Positions 33,443-43,820 of a DNA stretch of 64,000 bases are shown one piece after another. Under the pieces are notes generated by a model. That model had not been told where the DNA came from. It saw only the letters and a list, made by a program, of their open reading frames with translations, and ran no database searches. Source of the stretch: Linnemannia schmuckeri (taxonomy: Eukaryota; Mortierellomycota; Mortierellomycetes; Mortierellales; Mortierellaceae). The position numbers and the translations under genes are program-made. How positions within the stretch are numbered: the first letter of the stretch is position 1; every line of letters starts with the position of its first letter. The stretch covers positions 1,550,001 to 1,614,000 of the forward strand of contig JANATG010000015.1 in NCBI GenBank assembly GCA_029449235.1. Reading direction: 5' to 3'.

Positions 33443-35116
33443 TTTGTCGTGGTTGTTGTTTGTTTGTTGTAGTATTGTTGCAGTGTTGTTGCAGTATTGT
33501 TGCAGTGGAAGCAGGAGGTTGTTGGATATTGCTATTGTCGGTTGCTGTTGGGGAGAGGGAGAAAGAAGTGAAGCGAAAGAACAAAAGGACAAGAAAAGAA
33601 AAAGTGGGGCCAAGAGGTGGTGACTGCGTTCTGCGGAGGTCAAGTGGGCGAAGTGAACGGAGCGAGAAGTGCACTGGGGTGAGCAGCAAAAAGTCGGGTG
33701 TCTAACTGTGTATGTGTAACTAACTGTATGTAAGATGTATGTTGTAGATGAGAGGGATGATGAGCAGGACAAAAAAAGAGGGATGATGGTGGTTGTGATG
33801 GGAAGAATGAAAGGATGAAAGAAAAGGAAAGACGTGGAAAGGAAAGAACGAGAACACACGAGAGGTTTTGTGAACAAGAACCCCAGCAAAATATTGGTTG
33901 GTACAAGGGGTTGAGAGGGGAAGGGGAAAGGAACCCTTCTGTCATCGTGCAACACAGAGCTGGCCTGTTGAAATTGAAGGGGAACAGCAACAAGGTCATC
34001 TGCCCTTTTTCATTATTAGTCCAGTCAACACTTACTACACACACTGCCCTTACTGCGGTGAAGTAGCAGCTATTGCCTGTTACTACCAATGCGCGCCACG
34101 GGTCGTATTGTTCTTTGTCTCATAGCAAACACGCTAGCACAGATATGGGGCTTATGCTTTATGGGCAGGGTTTGTCTCAATTGGTCAGTAAGCTGGAGGC
34201 AGTGTGGAAGTACTGGTGATGATGATGAAAGTGCTATGGCAACACCTTTTCTTCTTTCTCTCCCATGACATGCAAGCACCCCAATTCATTATTATCATAG
34301 TTCGCCTGGAGCTCATATAAATGCGAGCAGTTGACAGACAAGAGGCAACCATACGCAGCAACATTGAGATTTGGGATTTGAGAGTAAGCAAACTCGCGAC
34401 TCTTGTACATGAATATGGTAGGGGTAAGTAATAATTAATATGTGGGATAGGTTGCCATTGAATAAAAACGACTTGCATGTGTGGCGCATGGGCCTTTTAT
34501 TTATTTTTTTTCTTTTGCTTGCTCATTTCTCCATGTTTCTTTTTTCGCTCATCCTTTCTTTATTTGGCTCCCCTGCTTGACTGACTTTCATGTCATCCAT
34601 ACTCAATTTGATAAGTCATAAAAATGCCAAGCAACCTAAGCGAGTCAGCAAGTCGACAATTTGTCACTGATTGCGACCGAGATAGCGTCGTCCGGACTCG
34701 CTTTTTGGCTTAGTTGCCTCCATATTCCTCATATTTACGTTTTTTCCACACGGTGCTTGTTCATAAGGTTTTTTTTCTTCTTTTCCACTTCTCTTTTCCT
34801 TCTTCCCTCCACTCTTCTCTCCTTCACTCCACTCTCCACTCCACTCCGCCAAAAATAAAAAAGAAAAGAAAAAGTAAACAACAACCAACCGTCTGCTCTG
34901 CTTGACATCAATATACCCTTACACCCCCTACCACAGCGATTGATCAACACACACATCTCTTCTGCCAACACTCATCAGAAATACAAAAAAGGGGCACGAT
35001 TAACTAAACGAAACCCCACAACGTAAAAAAAAAAAAAGAACAAGAAGGCAAGGCTTGCTCTCAGCCAGGAGCCAGTCAGTACTCTATTTCTCCTTTCTTT
35101 CAAAAAGAGACTCCGA
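33443..35116. other. divergent intergenic region
   Basis: This interval separates the starts of two orphan genes on opposite strands and contains both promoters. The 35117 gene has a CT-rich leader (about 34770-34850) followed by A- and C-rich DNA. The minus-strand frames over 33125-34089 are composition artefacts or leader sequence. No further gene is supported. Confidence 0.45.
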
Positions 35117-36685
35117 ATGTCGCCGTCGTCGCGCCTCGAGGCAAGGAACCAGGCCAGGGCTATCCCCCTCGTCACCGTCTCCCTCGCACGGGGTCATCTC
35201 CGACAGACACGACTCGCTTCTTCCTCCATCAACAACAGCAATGGTAACAACCAGTCCGCGGCCGAGCAGGATCTCGATCAGGGCCAGGGTCGCCACCAAA
35301 ACCACAACAACAGCAACGGAGGCCATCCCCCGTCATACGACTCTATTACCATATCATCATCATCATCAAGGACAGGAGAAGCAGCAGAGTCGCTGCAGGA
35401 AAGTCGACTCGCTTCTCCAAGCAACGCCGCCCTGACAGAGGCCGTCCTCCACCTCTCCCGGACCCTGGTCACCCCAGCCCCGCCGAAACCCCGTCCGCAG
35501 CCATCTTGGCTCTTCATGATGATCTATAGTTGGACCCATACCCAAAAGACCGCCACCCGGATCTACCACATCCTCACCAAACCCAGCTCGCTTCTCCAAC
35601 ACATCCAGGGCCAGAACGACCAGGTTCACCACAAGAAGCAGCGAAAAAGCATCCAACAAATCACAGAGGAACAGGACAGGATGGAGGACGACCCCGATAT
35701 GCGCTTTGGGACAGTAACTGAAATGGTGCCTGTTAGCATGATGAACACTCGCAGTGTAGCATCTATGGTCGACGAAGCTCTTTCACCTTCTCAGGATCCA
35801 ATGGAATTATCGTCGTCTTCATTGCTCGGAGACAATTTTACGGAAGACTCGGCCTTGCCCCGGAAACCTAAGCGGCGGATCGAATCCTACTCCAATCCTT
35901 TTGCACCCACAGTGAACCACATGGACCCGCAGGAGGACGACGAAGGATGGCTCGGAATGGGTGAAGACTGTTCAGTGGACGGGGTTACAAAGACCAACTC
36001 TGTCCGGTTGACGTCGCCAACGTTCTCTCAAGCTTCCCGAGGACGGATTCCAGAATTTACCACCTCATCACTTGGTCCAGCCATGGACCCTCGTCAGTTT
36101 GAGAACGAATCTTCTCCACGGAGTGGTGAGCTCTCCGTACCATCCTTTTCAACCTCCTCAATATTCAACCACTCCACAGGTGTCACTTTTGAACGTCCTT
36201 CGTCAAGAGCATCCGTTACCTCTCAATCAACAGCCTCCAACTATGCGACTCCACCTTCTTCGATGGTCTCGCCTGCACCATCGGCTAACTCTAATAGGAC
36301 CCTTGTTTCATCACAGACGCCACGACAGGACAAAGTACCTTCCCTCTGGCAACAACTGGACACAACCACAACGACGGAATCCCAGGACGAGGAGGAAGGT
36401 GATGAACACATTGTCTCTGCAGCATCGTCAATCTACCATGATCTCCCCTCTGACGAGGACCACTCGTCGGTGTGGTCTGATCAGTCGAGTAGCTATCGAG
36501 AACATCATCAGGCAGCTGCAATTCAGTTCCCGACCATGGTCCGACCCTCGACTGCCTCGTTCCCAGATACATCGTCCATTGTCATTAGCAGCGCCACTCC
36601 ACCGACCATCATCCCTCCAGCCATCTCTATCCTATCCTCATCAGTTAGTGTTCGTTCCTTTGAGACCGCCATGTCTTTCTCTTGA
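35117..36685 (+). CDS. orphan low-complexity protein, 522 aa, with PPxY motif
   Basis: A single uninterrupted frame, unusual in a window where most genes are split. It starts at the first ATG after a CT-rich leader. Codon use is like the neighbours. Residues 1-130 are polar, with a PPSYDS motif near residue 75 that fits the PPxY consensus bound by WW domains (for example Rsp5/NEDD4 ligases). Around residues 130-155 a short ordered patch, PSWLFMMIYSWTHTQKTATR, may be an amphipathic helix or membrane contact. The rest is Ser/Thr/Pro-rich and acidic, with many SP/TP sites. No domain recognised. It could be a Rsp5-adaptor-like or signalling scaffold protein, which is a guess based on one motif. 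It is convergent with the isomerase gene, 149 bp between stops. Confidence 0.72.
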   Translation: MSPSSRLEARNQARAIPLVTVSLARGHLRQTRLASSSINNSNGNNQSAAEQDLDQGQGRHQNHNNSNGGHPPSYDSITISSSSSRTGEAAESLQESRLASPSNAALTEAVLHLSRTLVTPAPPKPRPQPSWLFMMIYSWTHTQKTATRIYHILTKPSSLLQHIQGQNDQVHHKKQRKSIQQITEEQDRMEDDPDMRFGTVTEMVPVSMMNTRSVASMVDEALSPSQDPMELSSSSLLGDNFTEDSALPRKPKRRIESYSNPFAPTVNHMDPQEDDEGWLGMGEDCSVDGVTKTNSVRLTSPTFSQASRGRIPEFTTSSLGPAMDPRQFENESSPRSGELSVPSFSTSSIFNHSTGVTFERPSSRASVTSQSTASNYATPPSSMVSPAPSANSNRTLVSSQTPRQDKVPSLWQQLDTTTTTESQDEEEGDEHIVSAASSIYHDLPSDEDHSSVWSDQSSSYREHHQAAAIQFPTMVRPSTASFPDTSSIVISSATPPTIIPPAISILSSSVSVRSFETAMSFS

Positions 36686-36834
36686 AGGGTATACGCCCAG
36701 GACAGCAAGGCAAATAAATAAATTTTGCAAACATGCAACTGCACAGCATCACGCAACTAGTCACTTTGTTTCTGGGATAAGCAAATGGTTTTTAATACGG
36801 GGGAAGGAAGGATGCTCCTGCTGAAGAGATATGT

Positions 36835-38389
36835 TTAGCGAAGGTCAGCAGGGCAGTCGATCTGCTGAGAGGGATGGGCAGCCTTGAACTCGGGCAGCTC
36901 GCTCAAAGTGCTGTTGATGCGCGAGATGATAGGGAAGGCTGACATGTCAACGCCAAAGCTATCGTGTGATCCAGTAATTACAACAATAACAACGATTAAA
37001 ATAAAGGAGTCAGTGATAAACAGGTCTTTCATTTCACCACCGACAAAGAAGAAGCAAACATAGGGTGTCGAAGTGACTTACCGGACACCGTTGTAGACCT
37101 GGGGGACGAGGGCCAAATCGGCCATGGTGATCGAATCGCCAAATGCGTAAACTCCAGCCGTCTTCTGAAGCATGGCCTCCAACGCTAATTTTGAAAACAA
37201 AAAAATATGAACGTCCAGGTCAGGTCAATTCAATTTCAGGGTAGAGCTCTCTGTTCTTTCACACCCAAGCACCACGCATTCCACGCGCCCAAAAACAAAC
37301 TGCGCTCTTGCTCTCGACATTTTCTTGAATTTTTGCATAAGGGGTTTGGTCGAATGGGATGGATTTTTGACTGACTGAGCAAACGAACCTTTGAAGCCCT
37401 CGGCCAAAAAGTGTTTGGCCCATTCGACCTTCTTTTCATCGCCGACGTATTTGAGGATGCGGAGGTTGGTGACGGGCTGGATGTCTGCTGCCACAGCCTG
37501 AACGAGTGCGCGGACCTGTTCGTTTGTTGTTTTTGTGTGTATGTGTATGGGAAGGTGAATAAGAGAGGCAGAAGAGGAGAGTAGGGTTGAGGAAGAAAAG
37601 AGGTATTAGGGTTGAGGAAGAAACGAGGTATTAGTGTTGGTGGATCCTCTTGCATTGCTGAGGCGATAGTAAGTGTTGGTCGATGGTTTAAAAAGTCAAA
37701 AATGACATAGTCGTGGAGAGAAGAGTAGAGAATGCACAGAGCAAAAAAAAAAAGTCATCCTGATCCGGTTACCGTTGCGCGCTCAAAAGGGTCCTTGGGT
37801 AGCAAAGCGTGTCCTAAAGTCATTGTCAATAAAGGAAGCAAGGGAAAAGAAAAATTAGTTTGCCGTGGGAAAATGATGCTATTTCATCCCCACAAAAACA
37901 AAACAACGTACGCACATTTAAGCAACACGCAGCAGAGCGATTGAAGTACTGCTGTGAATAAGAGAATAAACGTACCAGGCTGGGTCTCGTCGATGTACTC
38001 GAGGATGCTGACGGACTGGATCAAAGTCTGACCGGTCTTGTTGTCGATGTAGGCAGGAACGAATCCGAAGGGCTGGATCTTGAGGTATTCCTCCGATTTC
38101 TACAAGTTATGGTCCATCGTAGTTGTTGTTGTGGTTAGAGCTCCTCTTTCCTTGTTTCTCTGTTGTCACTGGATCATCTATCTAATCTAAGAATCCGATC
38201 CACAATGGGTCGTCCAAGCATGAACGTGAGAAGGAAGTAAAGGTGTACCTGCTCGCCTTTGAGGAGGTTGATGGGACGGACTTCATAGTCGATTTTCTTG
38301 AGGTTGAGTGCGATCCTGACGCGCCACGAGCACGAGGAGCGGAAGTAGGAGTAGAGGACGGGCTTGTCTGCGGTAGCGTGTGATGCCAT
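36835..38389 (-). CDS. maleylacetoacetate isomerase (GST zeta)
   Basis: Six exons join in phase: 38389-38249, 38099-37976, 37813-37773, 37515-37389, 37184-37082 and 36958-36835 (660 nt, 219 aa; human GSTZ1 216). The N-terminal thioredoxin fold carries the zeta signature SSCSWRVRI, with the catalytic serine and cysteine, then INLLKGEQ and the glutathione-binding QSVSILEYI. The helical domain includes ADIQPVTNLRILKYVG and FGDSITMADLALVPQVYN. The enzyme converts maleylacetoacetate to fumarylacetoacetate using glutathione, in phenylalanine/tyrosine breakdown. Cytosolic. No other gene of that pathway is in the window. The intron after exon 4 uses a weak donor (GTTCGT). A 25-bp tandem duplication lies in the preceding intron. 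Confidence 0.95.
37582..37631. repeat. two copies of a 25-bp repeat
   Basis: TAGGGTTGAGGAAGAAAAGA plus GGTAT is repeated once, with a single change, in an intron of the isomerase gene. The internal TTAGGG is coincidental. Confidence 0.75.
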
Positions 38390-38431
38390 TGTGTGAGGTT
38401 GTCTTCAGTTGGTTTGTTGAAAGGTGACTGA

Positions 38432-38473
38432 CTGAATGAATGAATGAATGAATAAAAGAATGAATGAATGAAA
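38432..38473. repeat. (TGAA)n microsatellite in isomerase leader
   Basis: About ten units of TGAA/TGAATGAA, with one interruption, lie some 43-84 bp upstream of the isomerase ATG, in its leader or core promoter. The region is shared with the divergent metacaspase gene. Confidence 0.8.
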
Positions 38474-38826
38474 GGGGCAAAAAGAATGAAGTAAAAAGTA
38501 GAAAGGGAAAGTCACCCTCTCGTGGCTTACTGGCTTACTACAGCGGGAATAAGAGCGATGATAGTTCATGTTTCAGCCCTGAAGTTCTGATTGGGCAGCT
38601 ATTCGCGGGCCTTATTAGGATAATGTCCAGGTCCAGGCGACCCGTTCCTCCTCCTACTACCCTTCCTTCTCTCCTTTCCCTCTTTTCTCTCTCCTTCTCT
38701 TCTTCTTCCCCTCCTCTCTTGTTCAACAAGTCACCCTTGCCCACACAGCCCACTCCCACTCCTACCCCCATCTCTACTTTCTTCACTCATTGTCCACACA
38801 TCCACACAAGCAAAAGAGCAAGCAAC

Positions 38827-40937
38827 ATGTATCCAGGACAACAATACCAGCAGCAGCAACGACAATACGGCTATGCGCCACCTCAAGGAAACCCTCCGTA
38901 CGGATACGCCCCCCCAGGCGGCAACCCTCCCCCACCTCAGGGGTACTACTCCAACCCTTACCCTCCACCACAGCACAACCCAGGCTATCCTGCCTTCCCT
39001 CAACAGCAACAACAGTTCTACCCTCCTCCTGCATCCTCGCCTTACAGTTACCCTCCACCTGGTGGGGACTATACTCCTCCCCAGCAGCAGCAGTATGAGC
39101 AGCGTCAGCAGTACTATGCTCCACCCGTCACCCCAGTGACCCATCATTCGGTATGTGCTTGCCCATTTCCTTTCCAGCATGGTTGTGGTTGCAAGTTTTG
39201 CTCAGAAAAGGACTGTGCTGTGAACAGATCATAAGGAACCAATGGTCCAAAAGAAAAATACTCTCAATGCTCGCACCACCGTCTCAGTTTAGGTTCAAGG
39301 AACAAAGTGGGAGCGAAAGACCGACAAAGGGCGATCTAAATAACTCACTGTGTTACACAATCTCTTTTGGGTATTTCCCAAACGCCATGTCCTACACACC
39401 GTCCATGGCTACATATACATATCGATACAATATATAGATTGCGCCATCAGAAGTACCTCCACCCCCCGAAGGCTGGGCAGTCCGCCAGAGCCCCGTCCGT
39501 TCACCACCAACAGATTTCAAGCTCTCCAACTGTCAGGGCCGCAAGCGTGCTCTCTTCATCGGCATCAATTACTTTGGGCAGAATGGCGAGCTCCGGGGAT
39601 GCATCAATGATGTTAAGAACATCAAGACGTTCATTATGAAGAACTATGGGTTCAAGGAGGAGGATACGATCGCCTTGACGGATGATCAGCAGGACCCGAA
39701 TCGTATCCCGACTCATGCCAACATTCTCGAGGCTATGCGGTGGTTGGTCCGTGATGCTCGTCCTGATGATTCGTAAGTTCTTGCTTGTTATTTTGATCTG
39801 TCGTTTTCCATACGTACGCGCACACGGATGCACAGATCTCGTTTCAAGTGACACTCAATTGTTCCTCAGCCCGTCAAGAGGGAAGGAAAACGGGGCACAA
39901 ATCACAAAGGAGCAATTTTAACTTACACAATCTTTTGCTGTCAATAGGTTCTTCTTCCATTATAGTGGGCACGGAGGGCAAGCCAAGGACGAGGACGGCG
40001 ACGAGGACGACGGCTATGACGAGACAATTTATCCTGTGGACCACGAAGAAGCAGGCGTGATTGTGGACGATGAGATGCACGCGATCCTAGTCCACCCTCT
40101 GCCCGCAGGATGCCGTTTGACCGCCATCATGGACTGCTGTCACTCTGGATCAGCCTTGGATCTTCCTTACATTTACAGCACTACAGGCAACTTGAAGGAA
40201 CCCAACATGATGGCGGATGTTGGTCAGGGTGTCCTAGTCGCTGGTATGGCGTACTTGAAGGGTGATACTGGTGGTATGCTTCGTGGATTGGGAGACTTGG
40301 GCAAGAAGTTGTTGACGTCGAGGAACAAGCGTGACAAGTCTTTGGATGACAAGTCCAGTCCTGCCGACTGCATCATGCTCAGTGGGTAAGTAACATTCTT
40401 CTTTGATATCGAATGTTCTCCTCTTGGCTGTTTCAAGTGCTTCATACTTGCTCCCATGTTTCTTACCACTCTTTGTGTTTTATCCCGTGAATGACAATTA
40501 GATGTAAGGATACTCAGACCTCCGCCGATGCACATGAACAGGTACGTCCTGGATATTGCTGGCCATGTCATTGGATTCATCTTTCCATGATCCACCTCTA
40601 ACCGCATTTTCCCTTTGTTCAATTGATATTTTCCTTTGTAATAGAGCTTTGGAATGACTGGAGCCATGACATTTGCATTCATCACAGCGTAAGTATCATT
40701 TGACAGCCCCTCAGCGCCTCAGCGGAGATCACCAGGGTGTGTATCATTGTGTCATCATATCCAACTAAACGTGTGTTACTCCTTCTCCTTCGGCCTAATA
40801 GTTTGACGGCAAACCCACAGCAGAGCTACTTGGAGCTGCTGAACAGCATCCGCGATATCTTGCGTGCCAAATATGAGCAGAAACCCCAGCTGAGCTCGAG
40901 CCATCCTTGCGACCTCAGTCTCCTCTTCACCATGTAA
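38827..40937 (+). CDS. MCA1: type I metacaspase
   Basis: Six exons join in phase: 38827-39150, 39438-39772, 39948-40385, 40502-40541, 40645-40688 and 40802-40937 (1317 nt, 438 aa). Residues 1-120 form a proline/glutamine/tyrosine-rich prodomain (YAPPQGNPPYGYAPPGG), as in yeast Mca1. The C14 peptidase core begins at KRALFIGINYFG. The catalytic histidine is in HYSGHGG (about residue 228) and the nucleophile in DCCHSG (about residue 284). The acidic loop EDGDEDDGYDETIYPVD fits the calcium/activation region. The end LLFTM is close to the usual C-terminus. Metacaspases cut after Arg or Lys and act in stress, protein-aggregate handling and cell-death-like responses. The gene is divergent from the isomerase, about 440 bp apart, with a CT-rich leader at 38645-38725. 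Confidence 0.96.
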
Positions 40938-41238
40938 AGTGGATCAACGAGACAACACCTGCTGCATTTTTGCTATGCGATGTCCAGGCTAATAATTTTC
41001 TGAGGAGAGAGTGGCGGAGCGGAAAAAGAGGAATAAAATAAAAATCGCAAAAAATTCTCGAACCATCACATCGTGTGGCTGTCAGTCTCGCTGACCATTT
41101 ATCACCTTTTTTTTTTAGTTCCTGGCTCACACACCTTCCTTCTTATGCCATTCTCGTCACTTCTATCCTCCTCCACCACTCACGGACGAATAAACCACCA
41201 CACCCTCTTAAACAAGGATACCAAAGAAAGAAAAGACC

Positions 41239-43526
41239 ATGGCCCGGATGGAGATGCGCACAAGAGAGGCTCCGATGGAATGGGAGCGGGAACAGGACAG
41301 GAATCTGCCCAACATCTTTTCAAGCCCGCAGCCGCCAGCCGAAACTACCACGCCTGCCACATCTAATGGTCAACAGCAACAACAACAGAGGCTGTTTGGG
41401 TTCGGTGGTGTTCAGCGAGGATCCAGCTTTGCATCTAATCGTAAGTTACTTTTGTCTGAGCAATGGCAAAGTAATCTTTACGCGGGATCCTCACTACGTC
41501 CACGTCTGGACGACTGTGTGAAAAGAATGAAATAAGGAACAACGGCGCCAAGGTGCTATTACCACAACAATAACTGAGTAACGCCACCAAATTATAAAAC
41601 ATCTTTCTATGAACCAACTTTTTTGTCCTAATATGTCCATTTTTTCCGCTTTTCACACACTACTAGAAGGCTCGTTCACCAGCGACGGGTGGGGCACTAA
41701 GACACCAAAGCTGTATCATCAGGATTCTCAACTCTCAACAGAAGTAGCGGCACCTTCTCGTCAGGACTCGTTCTCGTTTGGTTCAGGAGGTAGATCTTCT
41801 TCTCGCTCACAATCACCCAACCATACCACACCCCAGGGCTTCACCGGCACAAGCGCCGCAACGCTTTATCGCGACGGAAGTGGAATATCAGAAGTCATGG
41901 ACGTGGACAATGATCTCTCCACTCGCGGCGCCAAGACTGGCGGCGGTACCGAGCCGTTTGACATGGGGTCTCTCAGGAATGGTGTTGTTGCCGAACAAGG
42001 GTTGTCGCCTCGCCGGATGCTCGGCAAAACTCAGTCCCCGTCTTCTTCGGCGATGCTCGGTTCCAGGACGGCGGGTATGCAGTATCGTGGATCTGGAACG
42101 TCAGGAAGTGCTGGGAGAGGCTCTAAATTTTGGAGTGATGATGACGAAGATAATGACGAGGATATGAACGAGCCTGAGGGTGATTCTGAGGAAGACAGTT
42201 ATGGTCGCCGTAGTTCCGGACGTCATCCGAATCACCACATGGTATGTGTCTGCTTGTTATTACGCTTGGTTTTCATACGCAGAGGGTTTGCTTTCATTTA
42301 TTTCAAGAAAAACTTACAAACTATATCGATGTTGCGGTTCATTCTTATAGACAAGGAATGTGGATGGCAGGCGACGAGGGCGGGATCAGGATGGCTCGGA
42401 GCGCCGCAGATCTGATCATGTCCGGTCACCACAACCACAGGGCCGAGGTTGGTCCGAGAACGTCGATCTGCCATACATTCTATCCGGGTACGCGCCTTCC
42501 TTTCATTGCTTGCGATTGTCGTTCTAGATACTCAGTTTACATCGAATACGAGTAATTGTTTTACAAACACGTGCTTCTGATACACATCTTGATTCTTTCT
42601 CTTCTCCTGCTCCTCCTAGATATGTGCAGGTGGCGATGAACTCGGCGTTTGTGGGGATGGTAATGTATATTATTTACAATTTTATTACTACGATCCAGAA
42701 CGATGTCTCCATCCGAGCCGAAGACGCGTTGAGGCAGGAACAGGATATCATTGACAAATGCAAGAAGAACTACTATGACAACCTGTGTGATCTACACCGT
42801 GTACCATTGATCGAATCAAAGTGTCAGGAGTTCTGGGAATGCAGTACTAAAGCCCCCAGGATTGAACGGTAATAGCTTTAAGATTTTTGATGGCCAGGGA
42901 GATCGTTTGGTTATACGTTTTGCTGGCGTGCTGACATGTGTTTTTTTTCTCCGACACTTTCATGACATAGGTCGGCAGTGGCGGCACAGACGTTTGCGAT
43001 CATTTTCAATTCGTTCGTCCATACCATTTCCTACAAAACCATGGTAAGCACCTTTTCATCTTTCATATAGCTGGAGACTTAAAGGTTGTCGCAGGCGTCA
43101 ATCATGTGCTTCACATAATTCTAACCAAGCATTTGATTATGTTCATAACGATGACAGGGATTCTTGGTCGTGATTGTGTTTGGAGGGATGTACTTTTCGA
43201 ACTACGCGATTTCGTCGTACCGACACAACCATCTCATCCACCACCAAGATCCTATAGCCCATCCCGGCTATGCTCCTCCTCCTCCTACTTCTGCTTCTAT
43301 CACCGCCGGAGCCACGAACACGAATTCGATGATCCCTGCTGGCCTCAAACGGAACGACAGCAATAACAGCAGCGGAGGAAATTTACTGGGATCGACCTCT
43401 TTGTCATTGAGCAGAGGTGGTCCGATTACAGGAGGAGGGTCACATATGACAACTTCTACTTCAAAGATCCCTACACTTCAGCATCGTGAGTCTCGCCATA
43501 CTTTTCTGAATTCTGATGACGAATAA
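41239..43526 (+). CDS. Brl1/Brr6-family nuclear-envelope protein
   Basis: Six exons join in phase: 41239-41440, 41667-42241, 42351-42487, 42620-42868, 42971-43043 and 43158-43526 (1605 nt, 534 aa). The long N-terminus is Ser/Gly-rich and acidic. The conserved core has a first transmembrane helix (FVGMVMYIIYNFITTI, about residues 311-327), a lumenal segment with the four family cysteines (DKCKKNYYDNLC, then KCQEFWEC), a segment RSAVAAQTFAIIFNSF, and a second helix (GFLVVIVFGGMYFSNY, about 412-428). Brl1/Brr6 proteins pair cysteines in disulfides and sit in the nuclear envelope, where they help inner and outer membranes fuse during nuclear-pore assembly and affect lipid balance. The C-terminal tail is His/Pro/Ser-rich. 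Yeast has two paralogues; which this matches best cannot be told here. Confidence 0.92.
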
Positions 43527-43820
43527 ACCAACAACGGATATCTGATTGAGCTTTCAACACGTGTAGTTGTCGATGTGGATGTGTTAAATGAGAGCTTTTT
43601 TTTTTTTATTTTTTTTATTTTGAATAATTACATTAATGAGAAAGAAAGAAAAAAACAAAAGATATCGGTTTACTTTTTGTGAAGAGTGTGGAAAACGTTA
43701 CAGAAATGGAAGGAGAAGGCTGTCAAGTTTTATGTTTTGTTGTTGATTCGCTTCAGTCTTTGATCATGCGCCACTGCAATGGTATCCCGTGTGGTGGTAG
43801 TAGGGGTATGGATGAATATA

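Noticed and set aside
33125..34089. Long minus-strand frames upstream of the orphan gene start
   Set aside because: Mostly leader and pyrimidine-rich DNA. Only the part from 33442 down has coherent content and joins to later exons.
37582..37631. TTAGGG-like units
   Set aside because: Only two copies within a 25-bp intronic duplication. Not telomeric repeat.
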